Positions 1 through 7,745 of a DNA stretch of 13,137 bases are shown here, piece after piece (position 1 is the stretch's first letter; each line of letters starts with the position of its first letter). The position numbers and the translations under genes were made by a program. Source of the DNA: AA29 sp041481445 (lineage in GTDB: Bacteria; Acidobacteriota; Vicinamibacteria; Fen-336); the NCBI GenBank assembly GCA_041481445.1, contig JBGPBV010000179.1:1-13137 (forward strand), given 5' to 3'. Below the pieces are notes generated by a model, which did no database searches, was not told where the DNA came from, and saw nothing but the letters and a program-made list of their open reading frames with translations.

Positions 1-150
1 ATGGGAGCGGCCTACGCCTTCGGGAGCGATGCCCGCTCCATCTCCACCCTCGTCGTCCCGCCCGGCGGCCCGCCCGTCCTCACGCCCACTCCGCTCGACG
101 TGAGCTTCTCCCGCATCCGGGTGATCGTCGGGTTCGATTTCGGCCGCTGA
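1..150 (+). CDS. 3' end of an unidentified protein, possibly outer-membrane beta-barrel (partial)
   Basis: Frame 1 is open from the first base to a TGA at 148-150 and gives 49 residues ending in RIRVIVGFDFGR. Nearly every codon ends in G or C, as in the neighbouring real genes, which supports coding. The gene begins outside the window, so the ATG at position 1 need not be its start. The last residues alternate hydrophobic and polar and contain aromatics, which resembles a closing beta strand of an outer-membrane protein, but the fragment is too short to assign a family. It is convergent with ppk2: the two stop codons are one base apart, so any terminator for one gene must lie inside the other. 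Confidence 0.5.
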   Translation: MGAAYAFGSDARSISTLVVPPGGPPVLTPTPLDVSFSRIRVIVGFDFGR

Positions 151-151
151 C

Positions 152-997
152 TTAGTAGGCCTCCGCGATCCAGCGGCGCTTCTTCATCGGCGCCTCGTCG
201 TCGTAGGCGCGCTTCTTCGAACGGCCGACCAGCTCGATCTTCTCGCGCTTGACCTTCTCGTACGGTATCTGGCCCAGGAAATGCGCGATGCAGCCCAGCC
301 GCGCGCGCTTCTTGTCGTCGGACTTCACGATGTTCCAGGGGGCGTACTCCGTGTCCGTGGCGTCGAGCATCATGTCGCGGGCCAGCGAGTAGTCGTACCA
401 GCGCCGTCGCGACTCGAGGTCCGTGGGGCTGAGCTTCCACTGGCGCAGGGGATCCTCGATGCGGGCCCGGAAGCGGCGCTTCTGCTCGCCCGGACTGACC
501 TCCAGCCAGTACTTGAGGAGCCGGATGCCGCCTTCGACGATCTGCTTCTCCATCAAGGGACAGATCTCCAGGAAGCGCCGGTGCTGCTCCTTGTTGCAGA
601 AGCCGAGCACGTGCTCGACCCCCGCGCGGTTGTACCAGCTGCGGTCGAAGATCACGATCTCTCCCGCGGCGGGGAAGTGCGCGAAGTAGCGCTGGAGATA
701 CATCTGGGACTTCTCCCGGTCCGAAGGCGCGGGCAGCGCGACCACGCGGAAGACGCGCGGGCTGACCCGCTCGGTGATGGCCTTGATCGTGCCGCCCTTC
801 CCCGCGGCGTCGCGGCCCTCGAAAACGAGGATGGTCCGATCCCCGGTGGCCTTCACCCACTCCTGGAGGCGGCACAGCTCGGCCTGGAGGCGGCGCAGCT
901 CCTTCATGTACGCCTTCGCCTTGAGCTTGGGCTTGCCCCCCGGCTCGGCGCCGCCCTCCTCGTCGTCCTCCGTGATCTCCGGCTCGCCTTCCTTCAT
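152..997 (-). CDS. ppk2: Polyphosphate kinase 2 (PPK2), class I-like
   Basis: A 281-residue cytosolic kinase that transfers phosphate between inorganic polyphosphate and nucleotides. Visible features in order are a charged N-terminus (1-30), a Walker A loop GRDAAGKGG at 61-69, a Walker B stretch EIVIFDRSWYNR around 113-124 with Asp118, an Arg/Lys-rich lid near 174-200 (RRFRARIEDP, KLSPTDLESR) and a basic tail. Length and motif wording match single-domain class I PPK2 proteins, which mainly use polyphosphate to make ATP or GTP from the diphosphates. The substrate preference is inferred. The ATG is preceded by a perfect AAGGAGG at a 5-nt spacing. The gene starts 44 nt after the atpC stop on the same strand, so co-transcription with the ATP synthase genes is likely. 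No terminator is visible between them. Confidence 0.95.
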   Translation of the reverse strand: MKEGEPEITEDDEEGGAEPGGKPKLKAKAYMKELRRLQAELCRLQEWVKATGDRTILVFEGRDAAGKGGTIKAITERVSPRVFRVVALPAPSDREKSQMYLQRYFAHFPAAGEIVIFDRSWYNRAGVEHVLGFCNKEQHRRFLEICPLMEKQIVEGGIRLLKYWLEVSPGEQKRRFRARIEDPLRQWKLSPTDLESRRRWYDYSLARDMMLDATDTEYAPWNIVKSDDKKRARLGCIAHFLGQIPYEKVKREKIELVGRSKKRAYDDEAPMKKRRWIAEAY

Positions 998-1002
998 GAC
1001 GT

Positions 1003-1009
1003 CCTCCTT
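1003..1009 (-). promoter_or_regulatory. Strong Shine-Dalgarno site of ppk2
   Basis: On the minus strand this reads AAGGAGG, five bases before the ppk2 ATG. It is the strongest ribosome-binding site in the operon. It fixes the ppk2 start and suggests ppk2 is translated independently of atpC even if it shares the transcript. Confidence 0.8.
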
Positions 1010-1041
1010 CGTGCCCCTCGTGATCGCGTCCGACTTGGCCC

Positions 1042-1452
1042 TCAGCCCCGATGGCGGCGCTTGACGCGCAGTTGCGCCAGCGAGCGGGCCAGGGCGGCGT
1101 TGATCGACGCGACCTCCTCGTCCGCGAGCTTCTCCTTGAGTCGGGCCTCCGCCCGCCGGCGCGCCTCCTCCGCCTTGGCCTCGTCGATGCTCTCGGCGGC
1201 CACGGCCATGTCCGTGAGGATGGAGACGCGGCGGGCGGTGACCTCCACGAGCCCGCCGCCGACGGCCAGGAACCGCTCGCGCCCGTCCTGGCGCACCACC
1301 AGCTCGCCGGGGATCATCTGCGTCATGAGCCGGACGTGCTGGGGAAGGATGCCGATCTCGCCCGCCCCGCCGGTCAGCGTGACCATCTCCACGTCCTCGG
1401 AGAAAGCCGCCCCGTCCGGGGTCACGATCTCGAGCTTCAGTGTCTCTGCCAT
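1042..1452 (-). CDS. atpC: F1Fo ATP synthase epsilon subunit
   Basis: A 136-residue central-stalk subunit that couples the gamma shaft to the c-ring and can inhibit ATP hydrolysis. The N-terminal beta-sandwich (about 1-85) begins LKLEIVTPDG and contains GGAGEIGILPQH and a PGELVV segment typical of the family. The C-terminal part (about 88-136) is two predicted helices rich in Ala, Glu, Lys and Arg. Length is normal (E. coli 139). The ATG begins two bases after the atpD stop and has no good Shine-Dalgarno sequence of its own, so translational coupling to atpD is likely. The same reading frame stays open far into the antisense-of-frame region under atpD, but those residues are not coding. Confidence 0.96.
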   Translation of the reverse strand: MAETLKLEIVTPDGAAFSEDVEMVTLTGGAGEIGILPQHVRLMTQMIPGELVVRQDGRERFLAVGGGLVEVTARRVSILTDMAVAAESIDEAKAEEARRRAEARLKEKLADEEVASINAALARSLAQLRVKRRHRG

Positions 1453-1454
1453 GA

Positions 1455-2858
1455 CTAGTCCGGCTTGACCTCGTCGATCCCGCCCTTCATGTAGAAGTTC
1501 CCCTCCGGCACCTTGTCGTGCTTGCCGTCCAGGATCTCCTTGAAGCCGCGGACGGTGTCCGCCACCGGCACCTGCTTGCCGTCGCGGCCCGTGAACACCG
1601 CGGCCACGCTGAAGGGCTGGCTCAGGAAGCGCTGGATCTTGCGCGCGCGCAGCACCGTCGTCTTGTCCGCGGGCGCGAGCTCGTCCATGCCGAGGATGGC
1701 GATGATGTCCTGCAGGTCCTTGTAGCGCTGGAGCACCTGCTGCACGCCGCGGGCGACGTCGTAGTGCTCCTGGCCGACCACCTCGGGGGCCAGGGCGCGC
1801 GAGGTGGAGGCCAGCGGGTCCACCGCCGGGTAGATGCCCAGCTCGGCGATCGCGCGCTCCAGCACGAGGGTGGCGTCGAGGTGGGCGAACGTGGTCGCGG
1901 GGGCGGGGTCGGTCAGGTCGTCGGCGGGCACGTACACCGCCTGGAAGGACGTGATCGAGCCCTTCTTGGTGGACGTGATCCTCTCCTGGAGCGCGCCCAT
2001 CTCCGCGGCCAGGGTCGGCTGGTAGCCGACGGCGCTGGCCGTGCGGCCCAGCAGAGCCGAGACCTCGGAGCCGGCCTGCGAGAAGCGGAAGATGTTGTCG
2101 ATGAAGAGCAGCACGTCCTGGTTCTTCTCGTCCCGGAAGTACTCGGTGATCGCCAGGCCGGCCAGGGCCACGCGCAGGCGGGCCCCCGGCGGCTCGTTCA
2201 TCTGCCCGTAGACGAGCGCGATCTTGGACTGGCTCAGGTCCTTCTGGTTGATGACCCCCGCCTCCGACATCTCCTGGTAGAGGTCGTTGCCCTCGCGCGT
2301 GCGCTCGCCCACCCCGGCGAAGACCGACACCCCGCCGTGGAGCTTGGCGATGTTGTTGATCAGCTCCATGATCACGACGGTCTTGCCCACCCCGGCGCCC
2401 CCGAACGCGCCGACCTTGCCACCCTTGAGGAACGGGCAGATGAGGTCGATGACCTTGATCCCGGTGGGGAGGACCTCGGGGGAGGGCGACTGGTCGACGA
2501 GCAGGGGGGCGGGGCGGTGGATCGCGTATCGCTTCTCCGCCTTGACCGGCCCCCGCTCGTCGACCGGGCTCCCGGTCACGTCGAGCACCCGGCCCATGAC
2601 GCCTTCGCCCACGGGCACGGAGATCGGCTCCCCGGTGTCGGTGACCTCGACGCCGCGCTTGAGGCCCTCGGTGCCGGACATCGAGATCGTCCGGACCCAG
2701 TTGTCGCCGAGGTGCTGCTGGACCTCGAGGGTCAGCTTGACCGGCTCCTTCTGGACCTCGTACTCGCAGGTCAACGCGTTGTAGATCCCGGGCCGTCCGT
2801 CGGGGAACTCGACGTCCACCACCGGACCGACCACCTGGACCACTCTTCCCTTGTTCAT
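1455..2858 (-). CDS. atpD: F1Fo ATP synthase beta subunit
   Basis: The catalytic F1 subunit, 467 residues from the chosen ATG (MNKGRVVQVVGPVVDVEF). Key elements are Walker A GGAGVGKT at 153-160, GERTREG at 184-190 with the catalytic Glu near 185, Walker B VLLFID ending at Asp254, the family signature PAVDPLASTSR near 344-354, and the C-terminal helical domain. The DELSEED loop reads DELAPAD (392-398), so its central acidic residues are missing. An alternative in-frame ATG at 2876 would add METGAG. I prefer 2858 because bacterial AtpD proteins normally begin M(N/S)KGR; neither start has a strong Shine-Dalgarno sequence. The gene follows atpG by 40 nt and precedes atpC by 2 nt. Confidence 0.98.
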   Translation of the reverse strand: MNKGRVVQVVGPVVDVEFPDGRPGIYNALTCEYEVQKEPVKLTLEVQQHLGDNWVRTISMSGTEGLKRGVEVTDTGEPISVPVGEGVMGRVLDVTGSPVDERGPVKAEKRYAIHRPAPLLVDQSPSPEVLPTGIKVIDLICPFLKGGKVGAFGGAGVGKTVVIMELINNIAKLHGGVSVFAGVGERTREGNDLYQEMSEAGVINQKDLSQSKIALVYGQMNEPPGARLRVALAGLAITEYFRDEKNQDVLLFIDNIFRFSQAGSEVSALLGRTASAVGYQPTLAAEMGALQERITSTKKGSITSFQAVYVPADDLTDPAPATTFAHLDATLVLERAIAELGIYPAVDPLASTSRALAPEVVGQEHYDVARGVQQVLQRYKDLQDIIAILGMDELAPADKTTVLRARKIQRFLSQPFSVAAVFTGRDGKQVPVADTVRGFKEILDGKHDKVPEGNFYMKGGIDEVKPD

Positions 2859-2898
2859 GCCCGCACCCGTTTCCATGGCGGGGGACCACTCCCGCGCT

Positions 2899-3762
2899 TC
2901 AGTCGGACTGTCCGCCCGCGATCTCCAGGAGCTCCTTGGTGACGTTGCCCTGCCGCAGCTTGTTGTAGTCGAGGGTCAGGTCCCGGATGAGGTCGTCGGC
3001 GGCGTCGGTGGCGTTCTTCATCGAGACCATGCGTGCGCTCTGCTCGCTGGCCTTCGCGTTGAGCAGGACCTGGTAGACGAAGATGTTGAGGTAGTGCCCG
3101 AGCAGGAACGAGAGGACGCTCTCCGCGTCGGGCTCGAACAGCGTCTCCTCCCCCTCCGCGGCCGTAGCCTCTTCCGGCGAGGTCCCCGGGATCTTCAGGC
3201 CCTTGATCTCCCCCACGGGCAGGAACTCGACGGTGATCGGCTCCTGGGTGAGGGTGTTGACGAAGCGCGTGGCCACGATGAGGACCTCGTCGACCTCCCG
3301 CTTCAGGAAGAGGTCGCGCGCGAAACCGGCGATCGCCCGCGCCTCCGCGAACGTGGGGTTGTCCCCGTAGGCGAACTCGGCGGCGAGCGTGCGGCCGGTG
3401 CGGGCGACGAACTGCGCGGCCCGGCGCCCGGCGGTGATGAAGACGGTCGAGGCGGGATCGTGCTGCGCGGCCAGGCGGAGGACGTTGCTGTTCAAGGCAC
3501 CGCACAGCCCCTTGTCCGCGCCGACCAGGATGACCGCGCGCCGCTGGACCGGGCGGACCTCCAGGAGCGGGTGCTCGAGCTCGGCCGCCCGCGTGGCCGC
3601 GCGCTGGATCCGGTAGAGGAGCTGGACGAAGGGACGCCCGGCCAGCGCCGCCTCCTGCGCCTTGCGCATCTTCGACGCCGCCACCATCTGCATGGCCCGG
3701 GTGATCTGGGAGGTGGCCCCGACCGACCGGATGCGGCGGCGGATCTCGCGCGGACCCTGCAT
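2899..3762 (-). CDS. atpG: F1Fo ATP synthase gamma subunit
   Basis: The 287-residue rotating shaft of F1. Both ends form the long antiparallel coiled coil that enters the alpha3-beta3 head. The N-terminal helix is recognisable as REIRRRIRSVGATSQITRAM followed by KMRKAQ. The C-terminal helix contains MKNATDAADDLI, LTLDYNKLRQGNVT and ELLEI. The middle holds the usual Rossmann-like domain. Length is normal (E. coli 287). The only acidic low-complexity stretch is TSPEEATAAEGEETLFEPD in the central domain, probably a surface loop. The start is the first ATG and has a GGGGG-rich site about 9 nt upstream. It lies between atpA and atpD, the standard order. Confidence 0.97.
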   Translation of the reverse strand: MQGPREIRRRIRSVGATSQITRAMQMVAASKMRKAQEAALAGRPFVQLLYRIQRAATRAAELEHPLLEVRPVQRRAVILVGADKGLCGALNSNVLRLAAQHDPASTVFITAGRRAAQFVARTGRTLAAEFAYGDNPTFAEARAIAGFARDLFLKREVDEVLIVATRFVNTLTQEPITVEFLPVGEIKGLKIPGTSPEEATAAEGEETLFEPDAESVLSFLLGHYLNIFVYQVLLNAKASEQSARMVSMKNATDAADDLIRDLTLDYNKLRQGNVTKELLEIAGGQSD

Positions 3763-3788
3763 GGCTCAGCGACCCCCGGTCCGGGCGC

Positions 3789-5321
<1,533 letters not shown>

Positions 5322-5328
5322 CTGGACC

Positions 5329-5721
5329 TCAACGGAAGCTCTCCTCCAGATCGGCCAGCGCGTTTCGCACGCTGCCGTCGTAGACGTCGCTCCCGACCTT
5401 GACGCGCATCCCCGCGATGAGCGCGGGGTTCTCTTCGAAGGACATGGCCACGCCCGGGTAGGCGCGCCCGAGGCGGGCCTGGAGGCGGTTCTGGAGCTCG
5501 ACGTCAAGCGGCATCGCGCTCTCCACGACCCCGCGATGCCGCGACAGGTCCAGGCTCACCAGCCGGTGGAAGTGGGACAGGATGGCCAGGCTGCCGCGGC
5601 GCCGGGCCCTCGCCACGCGCTCGGCCACCAGCCGGGCCCGGGCTTCGTCGAGCAGGCCGCCAACCAGGCAGGCCCTGTAGAGCCGCCGGGCATCGCGTCG
5701 GGTTCGCCTGGTCGTCCTCAT
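5329..5721 (-). CDS. atpH: F1Fo ATP synthase delta subunit, short form
   Basis: A peripheral-stalk protein linking F1 to the b subunits, only 130 residues where the usual length is about 175-180. The C-terminal domain is clear: SAMPLDVELQNRLQARLG then ALIAGMRVKVGSDVYDGSVR, the glycine-rich signature that ends OSCP/delta proteins. The N-terminal helical bundle is reduced to about 65 residues beginning RRDARRLYRACLVGGLLDEA, with a very basic first 12 residues. It cannot be longer: a TAG (the atpF stop) lies in the same frame nine codons upstream of the ATG. An AGGGAA site sits 6 nt before the ATG. The stop overlaps the atpA ribosome-binding site. Short deltas of this kind occur in some other phyla, so this is probably functional rather than broken. 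Confidence 0.9.
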   Translation of the reverse strand: MRTTRRTRRDARRLYRACLVGGLLDEARARLVAERVARARRRGSLAILSHFHRLVSLDLSRHRGVVESAMPLDVELQNRLQARLGRAYPGVAMSFEENPALIAGMRVKVGSDVYDGSVRNALADLEESFR

Positions 5722-5745
5722 CGTCGCTTCCCTGGCGGTCTGGCG

Positions 5746-6291
5746 CTAGGCCGGGAGCCGCTTCGCCGTCTCCTCGGCGAGGCGCTTCTGATCGTCCGCG
5801 GTCAGGATCTTGCCGGTGACCGCGGCCGTGGTCTGCACGACCAGCCGCCCCACCTCGCGCTTGAGCTCGGCCAGCATGCGCGCGTGGTCCTGGGCGGCGG
5901 CCTCCCGCGCCCGGGCGATGATGTCTTCCGCGGCCGCGACCGCCTTCCGCGTCTCCTCCTGCTGCACGCGGGCGGCCGCAGCCCGCGCCTCCTCGATCAG
6001 CCGGTTGCCCTCGGCGCTGGCCTTCGCCATCACCTCCTGGCGCTGGGCCTCCGTCCGGGCCAGCTCGGCCTTGATCTCGGCGGCGTTGGCCAGTCCCTGG
6101 GCGATCTGCTCGCGGCGCTCGGCGAGCATGGCCAGCACGGGCCGGTAGGCGAATCGGTAGAGCACCGCGCAGACGATCGAGAAGCTGATGACCTGGGCCA
6201 TGAGCTGCGGCCAGTCCACCCCGAAGGTCCGGGCGATCTGCGCGACCTGTCCCCCCTCGGCGGAGGGCGCCAACAGCAGGAGTGCCGTCAT
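5746..6291 (-). CDS. atpF: F1Fo ATP synthase b subunit
   Basis: The 181-residue peripheral stalk of Fo. A short non-cytoplasmic N-terminus is followed by one membrane segment at about 28-47 (PQLMAQVISFSIVCAVLYRF) and the family-typical RPVLAMLAERR. Then comes a long cytoplasmic coiled coil rich in Ala, Glu, Gln and Arg (about 57-155), and a C-terminal delta-binding tail (GKILTADDQKRLAEE). GAGG lies 7 nt before the ATG. It starts 32 nt after atpE. The stop is TAG, and atpH follows 24 nt later in the same frame with no other stop codon between, so readthrough would join b to delta. Only one b-type gene is present, with no b' paralogue. Confidence 0.96.
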   Translation of the reverse strand: MTALLLLAPSAEGGQVAQIARTFGVDWPQLMAQVISFSIVCAVLYRFAYRPVLAMLAERREQIAQGLANAAEIKAELARTEAQRQEVMAKASAEGNRLIEEARAAAARVQQEETRKAVAAAEDIIARAREAAAQDHARMLAELKREVGRLVVQTTAAVTGKILTADDQKRLAEETAKRLPA

Positions 6292-6323
6292 GCTCGCACC
6301 TCAGTGGGTCGCGCCGCGGCGTC

Positions 6324-6512
6324 TCATCGCACGAGGAACAGCGCGTAGAAGACGATCGCCTCCGCGAAGGCGATGGCCAGGATCGACTGGACCAGGATCT
6401 TGGTGGAGGCGCCGGGATTGCGGCCGACCGCGGTGGAGGCGGCGGCGCCGATCAGGCCGACGGAGATGGCCGCGCCGATGGCGGCCAGGCCGACGTGGAT
6501 GCTACCAATCAT
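6324..6512 (-). CDS. atpE: F1Fo ATP synthase c subunit
   Basis: A 62-residue hairpin that forms the rotor ring, shorter than the usual 75-85. Helix 1 is GLAAIGAAISVGLIGAAAS, the polar loop is RNPG at 31-34, and helix 2 carries the ion-binding Glu51 in AFAEAIVFYALF. Arg31 to Glu51 is 20 residues, the same spacing as Arg41 to Asp61 in E. coli, so the alignment is secure. The sodium ligands of Ilyobacter-type rings are not present: the Gln position is Val18 and the residues after Glu are Ala and Ile. Proton coupling is predicted. AGGAG lies 4 nt before the ATG, and no in-frame start codon is seen between the atpB stop and this ATG, so the short length is real. Confidence 0.96.
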   Translation of the reverse strand: MIGSIHVGLAAIGAAISVGLIGAAASTAVGRNPGASTKILVQSILAIAFAEAIVFYALFLVR

Positions 6513-6540
6513 GGCTCTCCTGCCTTTCGTGCGAAGCGCG

Positions 6541-7593
6541 TCATTCGATCGTCGCTTTCACGGGTGCTTCTTCCTCGTGTTGACAGATCAGCAGCGTGAA
6601 GACGGCGGTGAGAAGCATGAACACCAGGGCCTGGACCAGGCCCACTGCCAGCTCCAGGAAGTAGAACGGTATCGGCAGCAGCCAGCCCCACCCGGGGACC
6701 AGCGTGGCCATCGTCTCCAGCATGTTCTCGCCCGCGAACACGTTGCCGTAGAGGCGGAAGCTGAGGGAGACGGGCCGGAACAGGATCGAGATGACCTCCA
6801 GGCAGCCGGCGGCGAAGAAGACGACCACCATGAGGACCTTCATGAACCCGGCGGTCTCGCCCTTGGCCCCGAACAGCTCGTGCGCCATCCCCCGCACTCC
6901 GACCTCCTGGAGGGCCCAGAAGATCCAGCAGGCGAAGAAGACGATGGCCATGGCCAGGGTCAGGTTGAGGTCTGCATTGGCTCCGCGCAGCAGCGGCTGA
7001 TCGACCTTGAAGCCGTGAGCGCCCTGGTGCCCCCAGCCGATCGTCCCCACCCCCGGGAGGAGGCCCATCCAGTTCGAGGCCAGGATGAAGATGAAGATGG
7101 TCGCGAAGAACCAGAACGTCCGCTTGACGAGGTGGGGGCCGATGATCCCCTCGAGCAGGCCGTAGAGTGCGGCCACCAGCCACTCAAGGAAGTTCTGCGC
7201 GCCCGAGGGCACCTGCTGCATGTCCCGTGTCGCCACCTGCGCGAAGACGATGAGGCCCAGGGCGACGACCCAGCTCACGACCATCGAGTTCGTGATCGGG
7301 AGGCCGAAGGCGCGTGCGAGCTCGACCGCGCTGGCGGGAAGGCCGTGTTCCTCGGGTTCGGCGGCCGCGGCCGTCCCTGCGTGCCCCGGCTCGGCCTTCG
7401 ACGACTGGTCCGGCTCGGCCGGCGGCGGGGTGGCGGCAGCCTCGGCGGGGGGCGCCGGGACTTGAGGCTCCGCGGCCGCCGCCAACGTTCGCGCGGCCCC
7501 CAGGCCCAGGCACAGGGCGGCCAGCAGCAGCAGCGCGGCCCAGGGCCTCGTCCGCACCTCGAAGACCTCGCCGAATGGCTGCCTCCGGTCCAA
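6541..7593 (-). CDS. atpB: F1Fo ATP synthase a subunit with N-terminal signal-like extension
   Basis: The Fo stator channel protein, 350 residues from a TTG at 7593 that has GGAGG 6 nt upstream. A GTG at 7557 (giving MRTRPWAALLLL) is a credible alternative. Residues 14-41 look like a signal peptide (Arg-rich start, AALLLLAALCLGLGAA, then Ala-rich). Residues 42-82 are Ala/Pro/Glu-rich and probably disordered. The membrane core starts near 85. The essential Arg is Arg280 in SLSFRLYGNVFAGE, Glu289 matches E. coli aGlu219, and Glu314 and Gln321 occupy the aHis245 and aGln252 positions. The C-terminus is LLTAVFTLLICQHEEE. E. coli a has 271 residues; the excess is the N-terminal extension. This is the first gene of the operon; no atpI precedes it. 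Confidence 0.96.
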   Translation of the reverse strand: MDRRQPFGEVFEVRTRPWAALLLLAALCLGLGAARTLAAAAEPQVPAPPAEAAATPPPAEPDQSSKAEPGHAGTAAAAEPEEHGLPASAVELARAFGLPITNSMVVSWVVALGLIVFAQVATRDMQQVPSGAQNFLEWLVAALYGLLEGIIGPHLVKRTFWFFATIFIFILASNWMGLLPGVGTIGWGHQGAHGFKVDQPLLRGANADLNLTLAMAIVFFACWIFWALQEVGVRGMAHELFGAKGETAGFMKVLMVVVFFAAGCLEVISILFRPVSLSFRLYGNVFAGENMLETMATLVPGWGWLLPIPFYFLELAVGLVQALVFMLLTAVFTLLICQHEEEAPVKATIE

Positions 7594-7608
7594 TCCCTGC
7601 CTCCGGTC
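7579..7608 (-). repeat. Duplicated 12-bp element containing the atpB Shine-Dalgarno site
   Basis: On the minus strand GACCGGAGGCAG occurs twice, at 7597-7608 and 7579-7590, exactly 18 bp apart. The upstream copy supplies GGAGG 6 nt before the TTG start of atpB. The second copy lies just inside the coding sequence (codons 2-5) and in the same phase. It may be a small local duplication, possibly a second ribosome-docking site. Confidence 0.7.
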
Positions 7609-7745
7609 GGAGCGCGAGCGGCCGCCCCGTACTCGGTTGGCAATATGCGCCCGCGCCGGCAGCGACCGCTATCCGGAAACTGCGGAGGCGCGCGAGGACG
7701 CGCGGCAGGAGTCGTCAGGGCGCCGGTGGATCGCCGAAGCGGATG
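7594..7745 (-). promoter_or_regulatory. Upstream region of the atp operon
   Basis: This 152-nt gap between the HNH gene stop and atpB is the only space within the leftward-transcribed genes large enough for an atp operon promoter. It is GC-rich. The only AT-rich spot is near 7641-7646, reading CATATT on the minus strand, but no well-spaced -35 hexamer is visible in front of it. I see no conserved small gene, tRNA or clear terminator here. Assignment as the promoter region rests on position only. Confidence 0.35.

Noticed and set aside
2859..2876. Extended atpD start adding METGAG
   Set aside because: Possible, but the family normally starts at MNKG and the extra codons have no better ribosome-binding site.
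1042..2889. A 615-residue minus-strand open frame that looks like a fusion ending in the epsilon subunit
   Set aside because: Only the last 136 residues (atpC) are coding. The rest is the out-of-phase frame under atpD, whose own frame encodes a complete beta subunit.
1518..2942. Long plus-strand open frames opposite the atp genes (also 281-1468, 2851-4248, 5110-6348, 6373-7749)
   Set aside because: Their composition is that of antisense frames in GC-rich DNA, rich in Arg, Gly, Ala, His and Leu. They match no family and lie opposite well-identified genes.
5322..5507. A 62-residue N-terminal extension of atpA
   Set aside because: It runs out of phase through atpH, has Arg/Ser/Pro-rich shadow composition, and the ATG at 5321 has its own ribosome-binding site and the family-typical N-terminus.
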